A stretch of DNA of 64,000 nt from Scylla paramamosain (GCF_035594125.1 NC_087158.1:7428501-7492500), one strand, 5' to 3'. Positions 13,754 to 26,124 are shown, numbered from the stretch's first letter. The notes: a model not told the origin generated them from the letters alone. A program made the numbers and translations.

Positions 13754-14230
13754 CACATTTTGTAAGGTTGCTCTGTTTCTCAATTAAGTGTGTTATTCAT
13801 GAGTTTCAGCATTTTGGTATATAGGAAACTTCTCCATATACACGAGTTTTTGCGTTTTTTGCCTTGTGTTTTTTTTTTTTTTACTATAAAACATTCATTA
13901 TACACTTTTCTCGCAATGTCCCTTTCTTTCCCAATATAGAGTGCTTTGTATCCATTTTCGCGGTTTTTGTGTATATAACAAGCTCAAAACACTCAAAATA
14001 TACATTTTTGGTAATGTTTTTCTGCTTCTTGATATTGGTTGGTTTGTATCAGTTTTAGCGTTTTTCTACGTAAAAAACTGAGAAGACACGTTTTTAGTAA
14101 TTTTCTTTTGTATTCCCACATAGAATGAGTTCCTTATTATTTATCGTTTTGGTGCCTAACATGGTGAAAAACACTCAAAAGACAGATTTCTGGTAAGGTC
14201 TTTAATTTACTCACATGGGAGGCTTTGCAT
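13754..14230 (-). repeat. Short inverted satellite module 3
   Basis: Third copy of the inverted J-to-E module. The left flank reads TTTTTGACACACATTTTG and the right flank GCATGTCTTTTCAGTG, the same breakpoints as the other two. It retains slightly more of subunit J at its left side (a CATTTTGGTATATAGGAAAC stretch) than modules 1 and 2, so it may be closest to the original inversion. Confidence 0.87.
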
Positions 14231-17030
14231 GTCTTTTCAGTGTTTTTGAGCGTGTTACGCAATAAAGCACTAAAAGCCAGGGCAATCACATTACATGAGA
14301 ATAAAACCAAATTTTACCAAGAACTTCCCTTTAAGTGTTTTTGAGCTCCTTACATATCAAAACGCTAAAACGCATGTAAAATACGTTTTATGGAAAAAAC
14401 AGAATAACATTACCAAATACATGTATTTTGAGTGTTTTTGATCATGTTATCTATAAAAACGCAAGCACTCTATATTGGGAACCAAAAGGACATTACGAGA
14501 AACGTGTTTAATGAGTGTTTTATAGTTTCACAAGAACCACAAGGCAAAAAACGCAAAAACTCGTGTATATAGAGAAGTTTCTTACATACCAAAACGCTAA
14601 AAATCATGAATAACACTTTTAAGTGAAAAACAGAACTATCTTACCAAATGTGTGTATTTTGAGTGTTTTTCACATTCTTAGTTACGAAAATCCCAAATTA
14701 CATACGAAACTAGCTTTATGTGGGAAAAAAATGACATTACCAGAAAAGTGTCTTTTGAGTGTTTTTGAGCGTTATATGCAACAAAACACTAAAAAGCAGA
14801 ACAATCACATTACACTGGAATAAAACCAAATTTTACGAAGAACGTGCCTTTAAGTCTTTTTTTAACTCCTTACATACCAAAACGCTAAACGCATGCAAAG
14901 CAACCTTTATGGAGAAACAGAATAACATTACAAAAAACATGTATTTTGAGTGTTTTTGATCATGTTACCTATAAAATCGCTTAAATACATGCAAAGAACC
15001 CTATGTTTGTGAAACGAAAGGACATTACGAAAATCGTGTATTATGAGTATTTTTAAGTTCCTTAAGTACCAAAAATCTAAAACCACAATTAACACTTTAT
15101 AGAGAAAAAAATAATAAAAAAATATATTTTTTTTGTTATTCATCTTCATAGGTACCGAGATGCCAAAATTCTGAGAAAATTCAGGGAAATTATGTGAAAA
15201 AAACATAAAAAAAAATAATTTTAGCTTTTTCCGGTGTTGTGTACGAAAACCGGAAGTGCATGCAAAGCCACCTATATGGGGAAATTACACGACTTTACAA
15301 GAAAAGTGTCTTTGGGTGTTTTCAGCAATTTCAACAATATTACTGAAAATGTGTCTTTTCAGTTTTAGCGTAGAACGCTAAAACGGATGCAAACCAACCA
15401 ATATGAAGAAATAGAATAACATTACAAAAAAGATGAGTGTTTTTAAGCTTGTTACCTACAAAAAACGCAAAAAATGAATGCAAAGCAGTCTATATTTGGA
15501 AACAAAAGGATATTACAAGAAAATTGTATAATGAATGTTTTAATAGTTTTCAAGAACCATAAGGCAAAAAACGCAAAAACTCGTGTATATGGAGATTTTT
15601 CTTAGATACTAAAATGCTGAAATTCATGAATAACACTCTTAATTGAGAAACAGAACAACCTTACCAAATGCGTGTATTTTGAGTGTTTTTTTACATTTTT
15701 AGTTACCAAAACCCGAAATTACATGCGAAACAAGCTTTATGTTGGAAATAAATGACATTACCAGAAAAAAAGTGTCTTTTGAGTGTTTTTGGGCGTGTTA
15801 GGAAATAAAGCACAAAAAAGCAGGGCAATGACATTACATGGGAATAAAACCAACATTTACCAAGAACTTGTCTTTAAGTGTTTTACAGCTCCTTACATAC
15901 TAAAACGCTAAAATGCATGCAAAACACCCTTTATTGAGAAACAAAATAACATTACGAAAAACATGAATTTTCAGTGTTTTTGATCCCTTACGTATAAAAA
16001 CGCTTAAATACATGGAAAGAACCCTATGTTTGGGAAACGAAAGGACATTACGAGTAACGTGTATTATGAGTGTTTTTAAGTTCCATGAGTACGAAAAAAG
16101 TTAAAACCCACAAATAACACTCTTTATAGAGAAAATAAATAAATTAATTAAAACGAATTTTTTTTTTTTGTTATTTATCTTCATAGGTACCGAGATGCCA
16201 AAATTCTGGCAAATTTCAGGGAAATTATGTGAAAAAATAATATAATGAAAAAAGTTAATTATAGCTTTTTTTTTTTCGGACTGTTATGTACCAAACCCTA
16301 AAGTGTATGCAAAGCCATCTACATGAGGAAATTAAACGACTTTACCAGATACCTGTCTTTTGAGTGTTTTCAGCAAGTTAGGCACCAAAACGATAAATAA
16401 TATGGAAGTCACTCTTTATGGGAATCCAAAACAAAATTACTGAAAACGTGTTTTTTTAGTGTTTTACTTAGAAAAACATTGAAACGGATGCAAACCAACC
16501 AATATGAAGAAATAGAATAATATTACTAAAAAGTTATATTTTGAGTGTTTTTGAGCTTGTTACCTACAGAAAACGCGAGAATAGTTGCAAAGCACTCTAT
16601 ACTGGGAAAGAAAAGGACATTACGAGAAACGTGTATAATGAGTGTTTTATAGTTTCACAAGAACCACAAGGCAAAACACGCAAAAACTCGTGTATATGGA
16701 GATATTTCTTAGATACCAAAATGCTGAAATTCATGAAGAACACTCTTAATTGAGAAACAGAACAACCTTACCAAATGGGTGTATTTTGAATCTTTTTAAC
16801 ATTCTTACTTACCAAAACCCCAAATTGCATGCGAAACTAGCTTTGTGTGAAAAAAAAAATATTATCAGAAAAGTGTCTTGAGTTTTTTTGAGCGTGTTAG
16901 GCAATAAAGCACTAAAAAGCAGGGTAATCACCGTTACATGGGAATAAAACCAACTTTTACCAATAACTTGCCTTTAAGTGTTTTAAGCTCCTTACATACG
17001 AAAACGCTAAAACGCATACAAAACAAGTAT
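14231..17030 (+). repeat. Satellite HOR array, + orientation, segment 4
   Basis: L follows the inverted module, then A subunits near 14,328, 14,846, 15,872 and 16,973. Subunit B is fused to H at about 14,462 (an internal deletion), which shortens the first unit. From about 14,463 onwards the segment is the first copy of a large duplication whose second copy starts near 57,493. The HOR order stops near 17,030, where diverged subunits begin. Confidence 0.88.
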
Positions 17031-19383
17031 TTTGAGTCTTTTGTAAGATTGTTACGTAAAAAAACGCCTAAATGAATCGGAAATATCCTATATGGGAAAA
17101 ATTAAAAGACATTACGAGAAACGTGTATTATGAGTGTTTTTGATTTTTTTGGTATCAAAAGGGTAAAACGCATGAAAAACACTCTATATGGAGAAACAGA
17201 ACAATACTGCCAAAAAAAACGTGCATTTTCAGTGTTATGACATTGTTAGTTACCAAAAAGCCAAAATTCATGCAAAGACCCATATATAGATACATGAAGC
17301 GACTTTAAAACGTATGAAAATACTATATATTGAGAAACAGAATACACTAACCAAAAAGGTGTATTTTGTGTTTTTTTTTTATTTTTTTGAGCTTATTATG
17401 TACAAAATCGCCTGTCATCAAGCAAATCACCCTGCATATGGAAATAAAAAGGGCATTACGAGAAACGCTTGTTGTGTTTTTTTTTTTTTTATTATTTTCT
17501 TAAGTACCAAATCAGTACTTCAATAGTGCTCTGAAGAAAAAGAACAAACTTACCAAAAACGGGTAATTTTTTTACATTGATAATTACCAAAACGCCAACA
17601 TGCATGTAAAGCAACCTATATGAAGAAACGAAACGAAATCACTAGAAACTTGTCTTTTGTTATTTTTTGCGCGTGTTAGGCACCAAATCAGTAAGAAGCA
17701 ACGAAATCACCCCATAGGGGAATACAAAACAACTTTACTAAAACGTGTCTTTAGAGTGTTTTTTTTTTTAGGTTCTTACGAACTAAAATGTCAAAATACA
17801 TGCAAACACCCTGTTAGGTACCAAAGCACCAAAAAACAGCCTATATGAGGAAACGAAAGGACATGACAAAAAACGTGTATTATGAGTTTTTTTTTTTTTT
17901 TTTAGCTTCTCAGGTACCAAAACGCAAAAATCGAGAAAGAAAAAAACATTACCAAAAGCGTGTAATTTGAATGTTTTTCACATTGTCAGGTAGGAAAACA
18001 CGATAATGCTTGCTCGCTATACGAGAAAATTAAACAACAATATAAGAAATGTGTTTTTATGTGTTTTTCAGCGTGTTAGGCACGAAAACGCTAAATAGCA
18101 TGGAAAGCATCTTATATAGAAATGCAAAATAATAAGCATGTCTTTTAAGTGTTTTAAACTTTTTACGTTCCAAAACGCTAAAACACATGCAACAAACACG
18201 AATAATCTTACCAAACAGAAAAAAACCTTACCAAAAACGTGTATTTTGAGTCTTTTTGAGTCTGTTACGTACATCATCTTAAAAATGCATGTAAAGCACC
18301 CTGTATGAGGAAACGATAGGACATTACGAGAAACATGCATTATCAGAGTTTTGAGTCTCTTAGGTACCAAACACTAAACCGCCTGAATGAAAATTAAATA
18401 TATTCTATATCTCTTAATAGAGAAACAGAACATCACCAAAAACGTGTTTTTGAGTGTTTTTTTTTTTTTCCTTTTTATGTATCAAAACGTCAAAATACAT
18501 ACGAAGCATCCTATATGGGGAAATGGAAAGACGTTTGGAGAAACAAGTTTTATTTGTGTTTCTGAGCTTCCTAAGTAAGCTTCCTAAGTACCAAAACGCT
18601 AAAAAGGATGAATAGCACCCTATATAGAGAAAAAGAACAACATTACCTAAAATCTTTATTTTGAGCGTTTTTCACATTATGTAGCAAAACATCATAATGC
18701 ATGCAGATCCCTATATGAAGAAGCAAAACGATATTACAGGAAACGTGTCTTTTGAGTGTTTACTTGAGTGTTAGGAATCAAAATGCTAAAAAGCATTGAA
18801 AGCACCCTATTTGGCGATATAAAATAACATTACCAAGAAAGTATCTTTAGAGTGTTTTTCACCTTCTTACATCCGAAATCGCTGAAAAGCATGCAAAACA
18901 ACCTTTACGGAGAAACAAATTAACATTACCAAAAAACTTGTATTTTGATTGTTTTTGTGCTTGTTAAGTATAAAAGTGCCAAATTAAACGCAAAGCATCC
19001 CACATGGAGAAAAGAAAGGACATTACGAGAAAAGTGTATTATGAGAGATTTTGAGCTTTTTAGGTACCCAGACTCAAAAACACACGATTAGAACTTTATA
19101 TGGAAAAATAACTCAACCGAAAACTTTTACTTAAACTTTTTTTTCATATTGTTAAGTACCAAAAGACAAAATGCATTGGAAGCCCCCTTTATCGGGAAAC
19201 GAAATGACATTATCATCAACGTGTCTTTTGAGTGTTTTTCAACGTGTTAGACACCAAAACGCTGAAAAGCATGGAAAGCGCTCCATAAAGGAATACAAAA
19301 TAACATTACTAAAAACGTGTTTTAAAGGTTCTTATGTACAGAAACGCTAAAACTCAAGCAAAACACCCTTCATAGAGAAGCGA
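17031..19383 (+). repeat. Diverged, disordered satellite subunits (monomeric-like zone)
   Basis: About 24 subunits of about 90-100 bp share the general plan (GTGTTTTT start, ACCAAAA core, GAAACGAAAGGACATTACGAG-like end), but they do not follow the A-to-L order and differ strongly from one another. I see no 1.1 kb period. This layout, ordered HOR next to disordered diverged monomers next to a transposon, resembles the edges of primate alpha-satellite arrays, although the sequence is unrelated. The zone is repeated at 59,821-62,104. Confidence 0.75.
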
Positions 19384-19749
19384 AATAAATATTTCGTTGA
19401 TAAATTACATTCAGGACAGTTAGGGAATATCCCTTACATAAGAATAAGATCGCAGAAGAATGATCCTAAATGGATGACAGAGGTTAAAACATTACATAGG
19501 GCGAAAGAAAAGTATATATGAGATTAAAGACAGGGGAAGTGGTTTTAAGGCCATAATATAATGAATTAGAAAAGTCAGGAGTTTAACAAGGAAAGCTAAA
19601 AATAGTTATGAATTAAAGGTAGCCAGCCATGCGAATATGGATCCCAAGTGATTTTATCAGGCATATAAGACGAAGAATAGAGAAACAATAGTTCCTTAAA
19701 GACAGCAGAATGGGACCTGCTTAGTTGTTGGGAGGAGATTAGTAAAATT

Positions 19750-20442
19750 GTGAACGAGTATTTCTTAACTGTCTTTGCCCAGGAAAACATGCAGGATTTG
19801 CCGAATAGTGACAAGATATTTAGAGTAGAAGAAAATGAGAAGCTGACAGATATTACCATAACTAAAGAGATAGTGGAACGGGAGATAGATAAGCTGAAAA
19901 GTTCAAGTCACCAGGACCAGATGAAATATATTCCACAGTATTTAAGAATTGGAAAAAGGTTATAAGTAATCTGGATAAGGTCATGGCCAAGCGGCAGGCG
20001 ACAGAGTGTTGTAATAAACGGCTCTAATTCCGAGTGGGGTCAAGTAATTAGTGGGGTGACAAAGGGATTATTAGTATTAGGGCCGGTGTTGTTTGTAATA
20101 TATGTCAATGACTTGGATAGTGGAATTAGTAGTGTTGTTAGTAAATTTGCGGATGACACGAGAGTATGTAGATTAATTAGGTCAGAATCGCATACCATCG
20201 CCTTGCAGGCAGATTTGGATAGGATGAACGAATGGACAGAAAGATGGCAAATGCAATTTAATATCAACAAATGCAAAGCACTTAGCGTAAGTAGAAGAAA
20301 CCCACACAGTAGTTACACAATGAACAACCAAGTTCTGGTAGGTTCAGGGTTAGAAAAAGATTTGAGATTTAAAGTTAGCTCTGAACTCCGTCTAAGAAAG
20401 CAATGCAAAGAGGCCAGAAACAAAGCAAATAGTGTATTATGA
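19750..20442 (+). pseudogene. Degenerate reverse transcriptase of CR1/L2-like element, copy 1
   Basis: Two open pieces (19,750-19,965 and 20,056-20,442) encode parts of a CR1-group RT. The first gives the segment before the RT fingers (EYFLTVFAQENMQ ... EIDKLKSS). The second gives LGPVLFVIYVNDLDSGI, the catalytic KFADDT box at 20,146-20,157 and the thumb region MNEWTERWQMQFNINKCK, followed by KQCKEARNKAN. A TGA at 20,440-20,442 stops the frame, but RT-like reading resumes after it (FIFRSAKSK ... LHLALVRLHLDYAVLFWSP). The fingers and first catalytic Asp region are deleted between about 19,960 and 20,000, so no active enzyme is possible. Confidence 0.8.
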
Positions 20443-20680
20443 TTCATTTTCAGGAGTGCTAAAAGTAAAACCCCCTAAGTAATATTAAAGTTACATTTAG
20501 CGCTGGTCAGACTTCATCTAGACTACGCTGTCCTATTCTGGTCACCACATCACAGGAAGAATAAAGGTCTATTAGAATCACTTCAAAGGAGAATGACTAA
20601 AAGGATACAGGGAGATGAGGAGTATTCCTTACGAAGCGAGATTCAAGCTGTTAAATTTACATTCTTTAGAGAGACTTAGG

Positions 20681-21883
20681 TTAAGGGGAGCGCCCACCTC
20701 CAATTGCATTGAAAATTATTTTTTTCACTTTTTTTTTTTTTTTGGCTTAAATTCATCCCACATGATAGGGGAAACGTTTGGTATACAATAATCACGGATC
20801 TGACAAGCTTAGCCTTAGGTAGAGAGCGGTTTCCCCACCCCCCCTCTGATTTTCGCCGTGTTGTGGTGGCGTCTCGATGGCCGCGCGCGACAAGCTGCCA
20901 TAGAGAGAATTGCTTATTTCTCTGTCAATGGCTTACAATTTGTCCTTCTCTACAGCAAAATCTATGCTGGAAAGAAAAAAGGAAAAATATATATCCCTTT
21001 CCGATGACGCAACTACTTCCATGATACCCCAGGGGTGAGACTATCTAGTCGGTAAAGGCCAAAAATATATAAATAAATAAATAACTAAATATTCAGCAAT
21101 ACTTTTATGTTTCACTTACATCACTAATCTGATCAAATAAAATCAAAGTACAGGGAAGGGTATAAAAAGGCGATAAAAGCTATAGGCACCACACGCTGAG
21201 CCTTGCAATGTTTCAGCATTGTATAGAAAGCCTCTAATAGCAATGATTTACAAATATAAAAATATATAAATGAAACCCCTATAAATCCTGCTCTCTCTCT
21301 GACTCAGCAAGAGAGAAAATGGAAAAGTTTTAGGGGTAGCTAGCCTCGTTTCTACTGATTTTTGGGCATCTTATTGAAAGTTGATCTATTTTTGCCTCTC
21401 CTGAAAAACATGCTTTTTTGAGGTTTTCCTGTAATGACTGGGTTATTTATTGTCCTATAGTCACCATTTTTGTCATGTAAGTAGACGGGACTGTGACACA
21501 CGATCGGTAAGAAGAAATTTTCATTTTTCAAGTAGGTTTTTTTCTTGTGATTTTTCTTATGCACAAAAAAATTTCCTCTATGTTTGACTAATGTTTTGAT
21601 TACTTTATAATATAGATTTGGACAAAACCTTCTTACTGAACCTGCATAATCTTCCTAGCTGCTACCATGCACGATTTCAATGTGATCCATCGACCCTAAA
21701 ATTTTTTATCCAATTTTTTTTAACAACTTTGAAAAGAATTCACTGCACATGCGCAGTTCGTTATAGATTAATAAAAATTTCAACGAGTATTATATTTTTA
21801 ATGACAAAGAAGATGAAACAATGGGAAAAAAGTCTACGGTTAAAATCAGCCACTTTGCAGGTGGAGATGGGCGCTCCCCTTAA
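20681..21883. mobile_element. Non-autonomous TTAA-target DNA transposon (1195 bp)
   Basis: The element is 20,685-21,879, flanked by TTAA at 20,681-20,684 and 21,880-21,883. Its terminal inverted repeats are 24 bp with three mismatches and begin GGGGAGCGCCCA on both strands. The uninterrupted site is visible in the related CR1-like copy near 35,241, where GGTTAAGAGGGGACCTGAT runs straight through. A TTAA duplication points to the piggyBac or Kolobok groups. No transposase frame is present, so it is a deletion derivative or MITE-like element. Inside are a T-run, a GC-rich patch near 20,850-20,910, short AAAT repeats near 21,070 and a CT-repeat near 21,290. Confidence 0.85.
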
Positions 21884-21909
21884 GAGTGAACCTGATAGAA
21901 GTCTTTAGA

Positions 21910-24900
21910 AGAAGAAGATAGAAGTGTTTTTGAGCTCCCAACATACCAAAACACTAAAACGCATGCAAAACACCCTTTATGAAGAAACAGAATAACATTA
22001 CCAAAAACATGTATTTTCAGTGTTTTTGATCATGTTACCTATAAAAACGCTTAAATACATGCAAAGAACCCTATGTTTGGAAAACGAAAGGACATTACGA
22101 GAAACGTGTATTATGAATGTTATTAAATTCGTTAAGCACCAAAAATCTTAAATCCACAAATAATACTATAGAGAAAAATTTTTTTTTTTTTTTTTTTTTT
22201 GTTATTCTTCTTCATAGGTACCGAGATGCCAAAATTCTGGCAAAATTCAGGGAAATTATGTGGAAAAAAGAACGTTATAAAAAAAAGTTAATTTTAGTTT
22301 TTTTTTTCGGACAGTTATGTACCAAAACCTAAATTGCATGCAAAGCCACCTCTATAAGGAAATTAAACGACTTTACCAAAACCCTGTCTTTTGAGTGTTT
22401 TTCAGCATGTTAGGCACCAAAACAATAAATAATATGGAAGTCACTCTATATGGGAATCCAAAACAAAATCACTTAACACTTGTCTTTTCAGTGTTTTAAG
22501 TAGAAACACGCTAAAACGGATGCAAACAAACCAATATGAAGAAATAGAATAACATTGCCAAAAAAGGTATATTTTGAGTGTTTTTGAGCCTGTTACCTAC
22601 AAAAAACGCGAAAATGGATCCAAAGCACTCTATATTGGGAAACAAAAGGACATTACGAGAAACCTATATAAAGAGTGTTTTATAGTTTCACAACAACCAC
22701 AAGGCAAAAGTTTCTTAGATACCAAAATGCTGAAACTCATGAATAACACTCTTGATTGAGATACAGAACAACCTTACGAAATGCGTGTATTTTGAGTGTT
22801 TTTCACATTCTTAGTTACCAAAACACAAAATTGCATGCGAAACTAGGTTTATGTGAGGAAAAAATTATATTGCCAGAAAATGTCTTTTGAGTGTTTATGA
22901 GCGTGTTAGGCGATAAAGTACTTAAAAGAAGGGCAATCACATTACATGTGAATAAAACAAACTTTTACCAAGAACTTGCCGTTAAATATTTTTGAGCTCC
23001 TTACATACCAAAACGCTAAAACGAATGCAAAAAATCCTTTATGGAGAAACACAATAACACTACAAAAAACATGTATTTTGAGTGTTTTTGATCATGTTAC
23101 CTATAAAAACGCTTAAATACATGCAAAGAATCCTATGTTTGGGAAACGAAAGGACATTACGAGAAACGTGTATTATAAGAGTTTTTAAGTTACTTAAATA
23201 CCAAAAAGCTAAAACCCACAAATGACACTCTTTATGAAGAAAGAAAAAATAAAAATACAAATAAATAAATGAAATAAAAGAAAATATTTTTTTTTTTTTT
23301 TTTTTGTTATTCATATTCATAGGTACCGAGATGCCAAAATTCTGTTAAAATTCAGGGAAATTATGTGGATAAAAGAACATTATCGAAAAAGTTAATTTTA
23401 GCTTTTTTTTCGGACTGTTATGTACCAAACCCTAAAATGCATGCAAAGTCATCTATATGGGGAAATTAAACGACTTTAAAAGAAAACTGTCTTTTGAGCG
23501 TTTTTAAGCATGTTAGGCACCAAAACGATAAATAATATGGAAGTCACTCTATATGGGAATCCAAAACAAAATTACTGAAAACGTGTCTTTTCAGTGTTTT
23601 ACGTAAAAAAACGCTAAAACGGATGCAAACAGACCAATATGAAGATATAGAATAACATTACCAAAAAGGTATATTTTAAGTACTTTTGAGCTTGTAACCA
23701 ACAAAAAAAAAAAACGCGAAAAGAAATGCAAAGCACTCTATATTGGGAAATAAAAAGACATTACGAGAAACGTGTATAATGAGTATTTTATAGGTTCACA
23801 AGAACCACGAAGCAAAAAACGCAAAAACTAGTGTATATGGAGAATTTTCTTAGGTACCAAAATGATGAAACTCCTGAATAACACTCTTAATTAAGAAACA
23901 GAATAACATTACTAATTGCGTGTAAATAAAGTGTTTTTCACATTCTTAGTTACTAGAACCCCAAATTGCATGCGAAACTATCTTTATGTGGGAAAAAAAA
24001 TGACATTACCAGAAAAGTGTCTTTTGAGGGTTTTTGAGAGAGTTAGCCAATAAAGTACTAAAAAGGAGGGCAATCACATTACATGGGAATAAAACCAACT
24101 TTTACCAAGAACTTGCCTTTAAGTGTTATTTAACTCCTTATATACCAAAACGCTAAAACACATGCAAAACACCCTTTATGGAGAAACAGATTAACATTAC
24201 CAAAAACGTTTAAATACATGCAAAGAACCCTATGTCTGGGAAAGAAAAGGACATTACGAGAAACGTGTATTATGCGTGTTTTTAAGTTCCATAAGTACCA
24301 AAAAGCTAAAACCTCTTTATAGAGAAAAAATAAAGAAATTATTAAAAAATAGGATTTTTTTTTTTTGTTATTCTTCTTCATAGGTACTGAGATGCCAAAA
24401 TTCTGGCAAAATTCAGGGAAATTATGTGTAAAAAAAATTATCAAAAAAGTTAATTTCAGCTTTTTTTTCGGACTGTTATGTACCAAACCATGAAGTGCCT
24501 TGCAAAGCCAACTATATGGGTAAATTAAACGACTTTACGAGAAACCTGTGTTTCTAGTGTTTTGAGCATGTTAGTCACCAAAACAATAAATAATATTGAA
24601 GTCATTCTATGTGGGAATCCAAAACAAAATTACTTTAAACGTGTCTTTTTCGTGTTTTACGTACAAAAACGCTAAAACGGATGCAAACCAACCAATATGA
24701 AGAAATAGAATAAGATTACCAAAAAGGTATAATTTGAGTGTTTTTTTAGCTTTTTACTTACAAAAAACACAAAAATGGATGCAAATCTCTCTCTATTGGT
24801 TAACAAAAGGACATTACGAGAAACGTGTATAATGAGTGTTTTATAGATTCTCAAGAATCACAAAGCAAAAAACGCAAAAACTCATATATATGGAGAAGTT

Positions 24901-26124
24901 TCTTAGATACCAAAATGCTGAAACTCATGAATAACACTCTAAATTGACAAACAGAACAAACATACCAAATGCGTGTATTTTGAGTGTTTTTCACATTCTT
25001 AGTCACTAAAACCCCAAATTTTATGTGTAAGTAGCTTTATGTGGGAAAAAAATGACATTACCAGAAAAGTGTCTTTTAAGTGTTTTTTTTTTTTTTTTTT
25101 TAGCATGATAGCCAATAAAGCACTAAAAAGCAGGGCAATCACATTACATGGGAATAAAACTAACTTTTACTAAGAACTTGCCTTTAAGTGTTTTTGAGCT
25201 CCTTATATACCAAAACGCTAAAACGAATGCAAAACACCCTTTATGGAGAAACAGAATAACATTACCAAAAACATGTATTTTCTGTGTTTTTGATAATGTT
25301 ACCTATAAAAACGCTTAAATACATGCAAAGAACCTTATGTTTTTGAAATTAAAGGACACTTCGAGAAACATGTATTACGAGTGTTTTTAAGTTCTTTAAG
25401 TACCATTTAGCTAAAACCCATAAATAACACTGTTTATAGAAAAAAAAATAAATAAATAAAAAGATAGGAATTTATTTTTTTTTTTTTTGTTATTCATCTT
25501 CATAGGTACCAAGATGCCAAAATTCTGGCAAAATTCAGGGAAATTATGTGAAAAAAAGAACATTATGAAAAAAAGTTAATTATAGCTTTTTTTCCGGACT
25601 GTTATGTACCAAACCCTAAAGTGCATGCAAAGCCACCTATATGGAGAAATTAAACGTCTTTACCAAAAACCTGTCTTTTGTGCTTTTTTTTTCCAGCATG
25701 TTAGGCACCAAAACGATAAATAATATGGAAGTCACTCAATGTGGGAATCCATCACAAAATTACTGAAAAGTGTCTTTTCAGTGTTTTTCGTAGAAAAACG
25801 CTAAATCGAATGCAAACCAACGAATATGGAGAAATAGAATATCATTACCAAAAAGGTATATTTTGAGTGTTTTGAGCTTACCTTAAAAAAACGCAAAAAT
25901 GGATGGAAAGCACTCTATATTGGGATACAAAAGGACATTACGAGAAACGTGTATAATGAGTGTTTTATAGTTTCACAACAGCCGCAAGGCAAAAATCGCA
26001 AAAACTCGGTGTATATGGAGAAGTTTCTTAGATACCAAAATGCTGAAACTCATATATAACACTCTTAATTAAGAATACAGAACAACCATACCAAATGCAT
26101 GTATTTTGAGTGCTTTTCACATTC
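21910..26124 (+). repeat. Satellite HOR array, + orientation, segment 5
   Basis: Satellite resumes right after the CR1-like fragment with subunit A near 21,925, then near 22,985, 24,117 and 25,187: four nearly complete units with periods of about 1.06-1.14 kb. This is the clearest place to read the full A-to-L order. The array ends with the first 24 bases of subunit K (26,101-26,124), where orientation flips. Two subunits have grown T-runs (about 25,080-25,100 in L and about 25,686 in F). No gene is seen. Confidence 0.9.

Larger units (their letters stand above)
14463..21275 (+). repeat. Large segmental duplication, copy I (part shared with the window)
   Basis: This interval matches 57,493-64,000 subunit for subunit, then base for base across the CR1-like fragment and into the nested DNA transposon. 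The 128-residue frame at 20,056-20,442 is identical in translation to that at 62,781-63,167. The offset is a constant 42,725 through the right half. The two copies differ by a deletion of about 230 bp (bases about 16,050-16,290 are missing from copy II) and by loss of about 85 bp near 19,285-19,370 in copy II. Copy I may extend beyond 21,275, but copy II leaves the window there. Confidence 0.85.
19384..21908 (+). mobile_element. CR1/L2-like non-LTR retrotransposon fragment, split by a TTAA element
   Basis: The coding remains lie at 19,384-20,680 and about 21,884-21,906. They read as the linker between endonuclease and reverse transcriptase (WMT...KTLHRAKEKY, RKAKNSYE), then RT. The LTVFAQENMQ and DKLKSS pieces are followed by a large internal deletion that removes the RT fingers and joins directly to the region before the catalytic FADD box (20,146-20,157). 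Several stops and frame changes interrupt it. Neither the 5' part nor the true 3' end with its short tail repeat is present; both ends abut satellite. It therefore probably arrived by rearrangement rather than as a fresh insertion. A DNA transposon at 20,685-21,879 interrupts it. Confidence 0.8.

Noticed and set aside
21618..21908. 96-codon frame at the right end of the TTAA element
   Set aside because: It crosses the terminal inverted repeat into the CR1-like sequence and has no transposase-like motif.
21925..26124. CENP-B box in the satellite
   Set aside because: The TTTCGGACTG word of subunit E has a TTCG start but lacks the other essential positions of the box.
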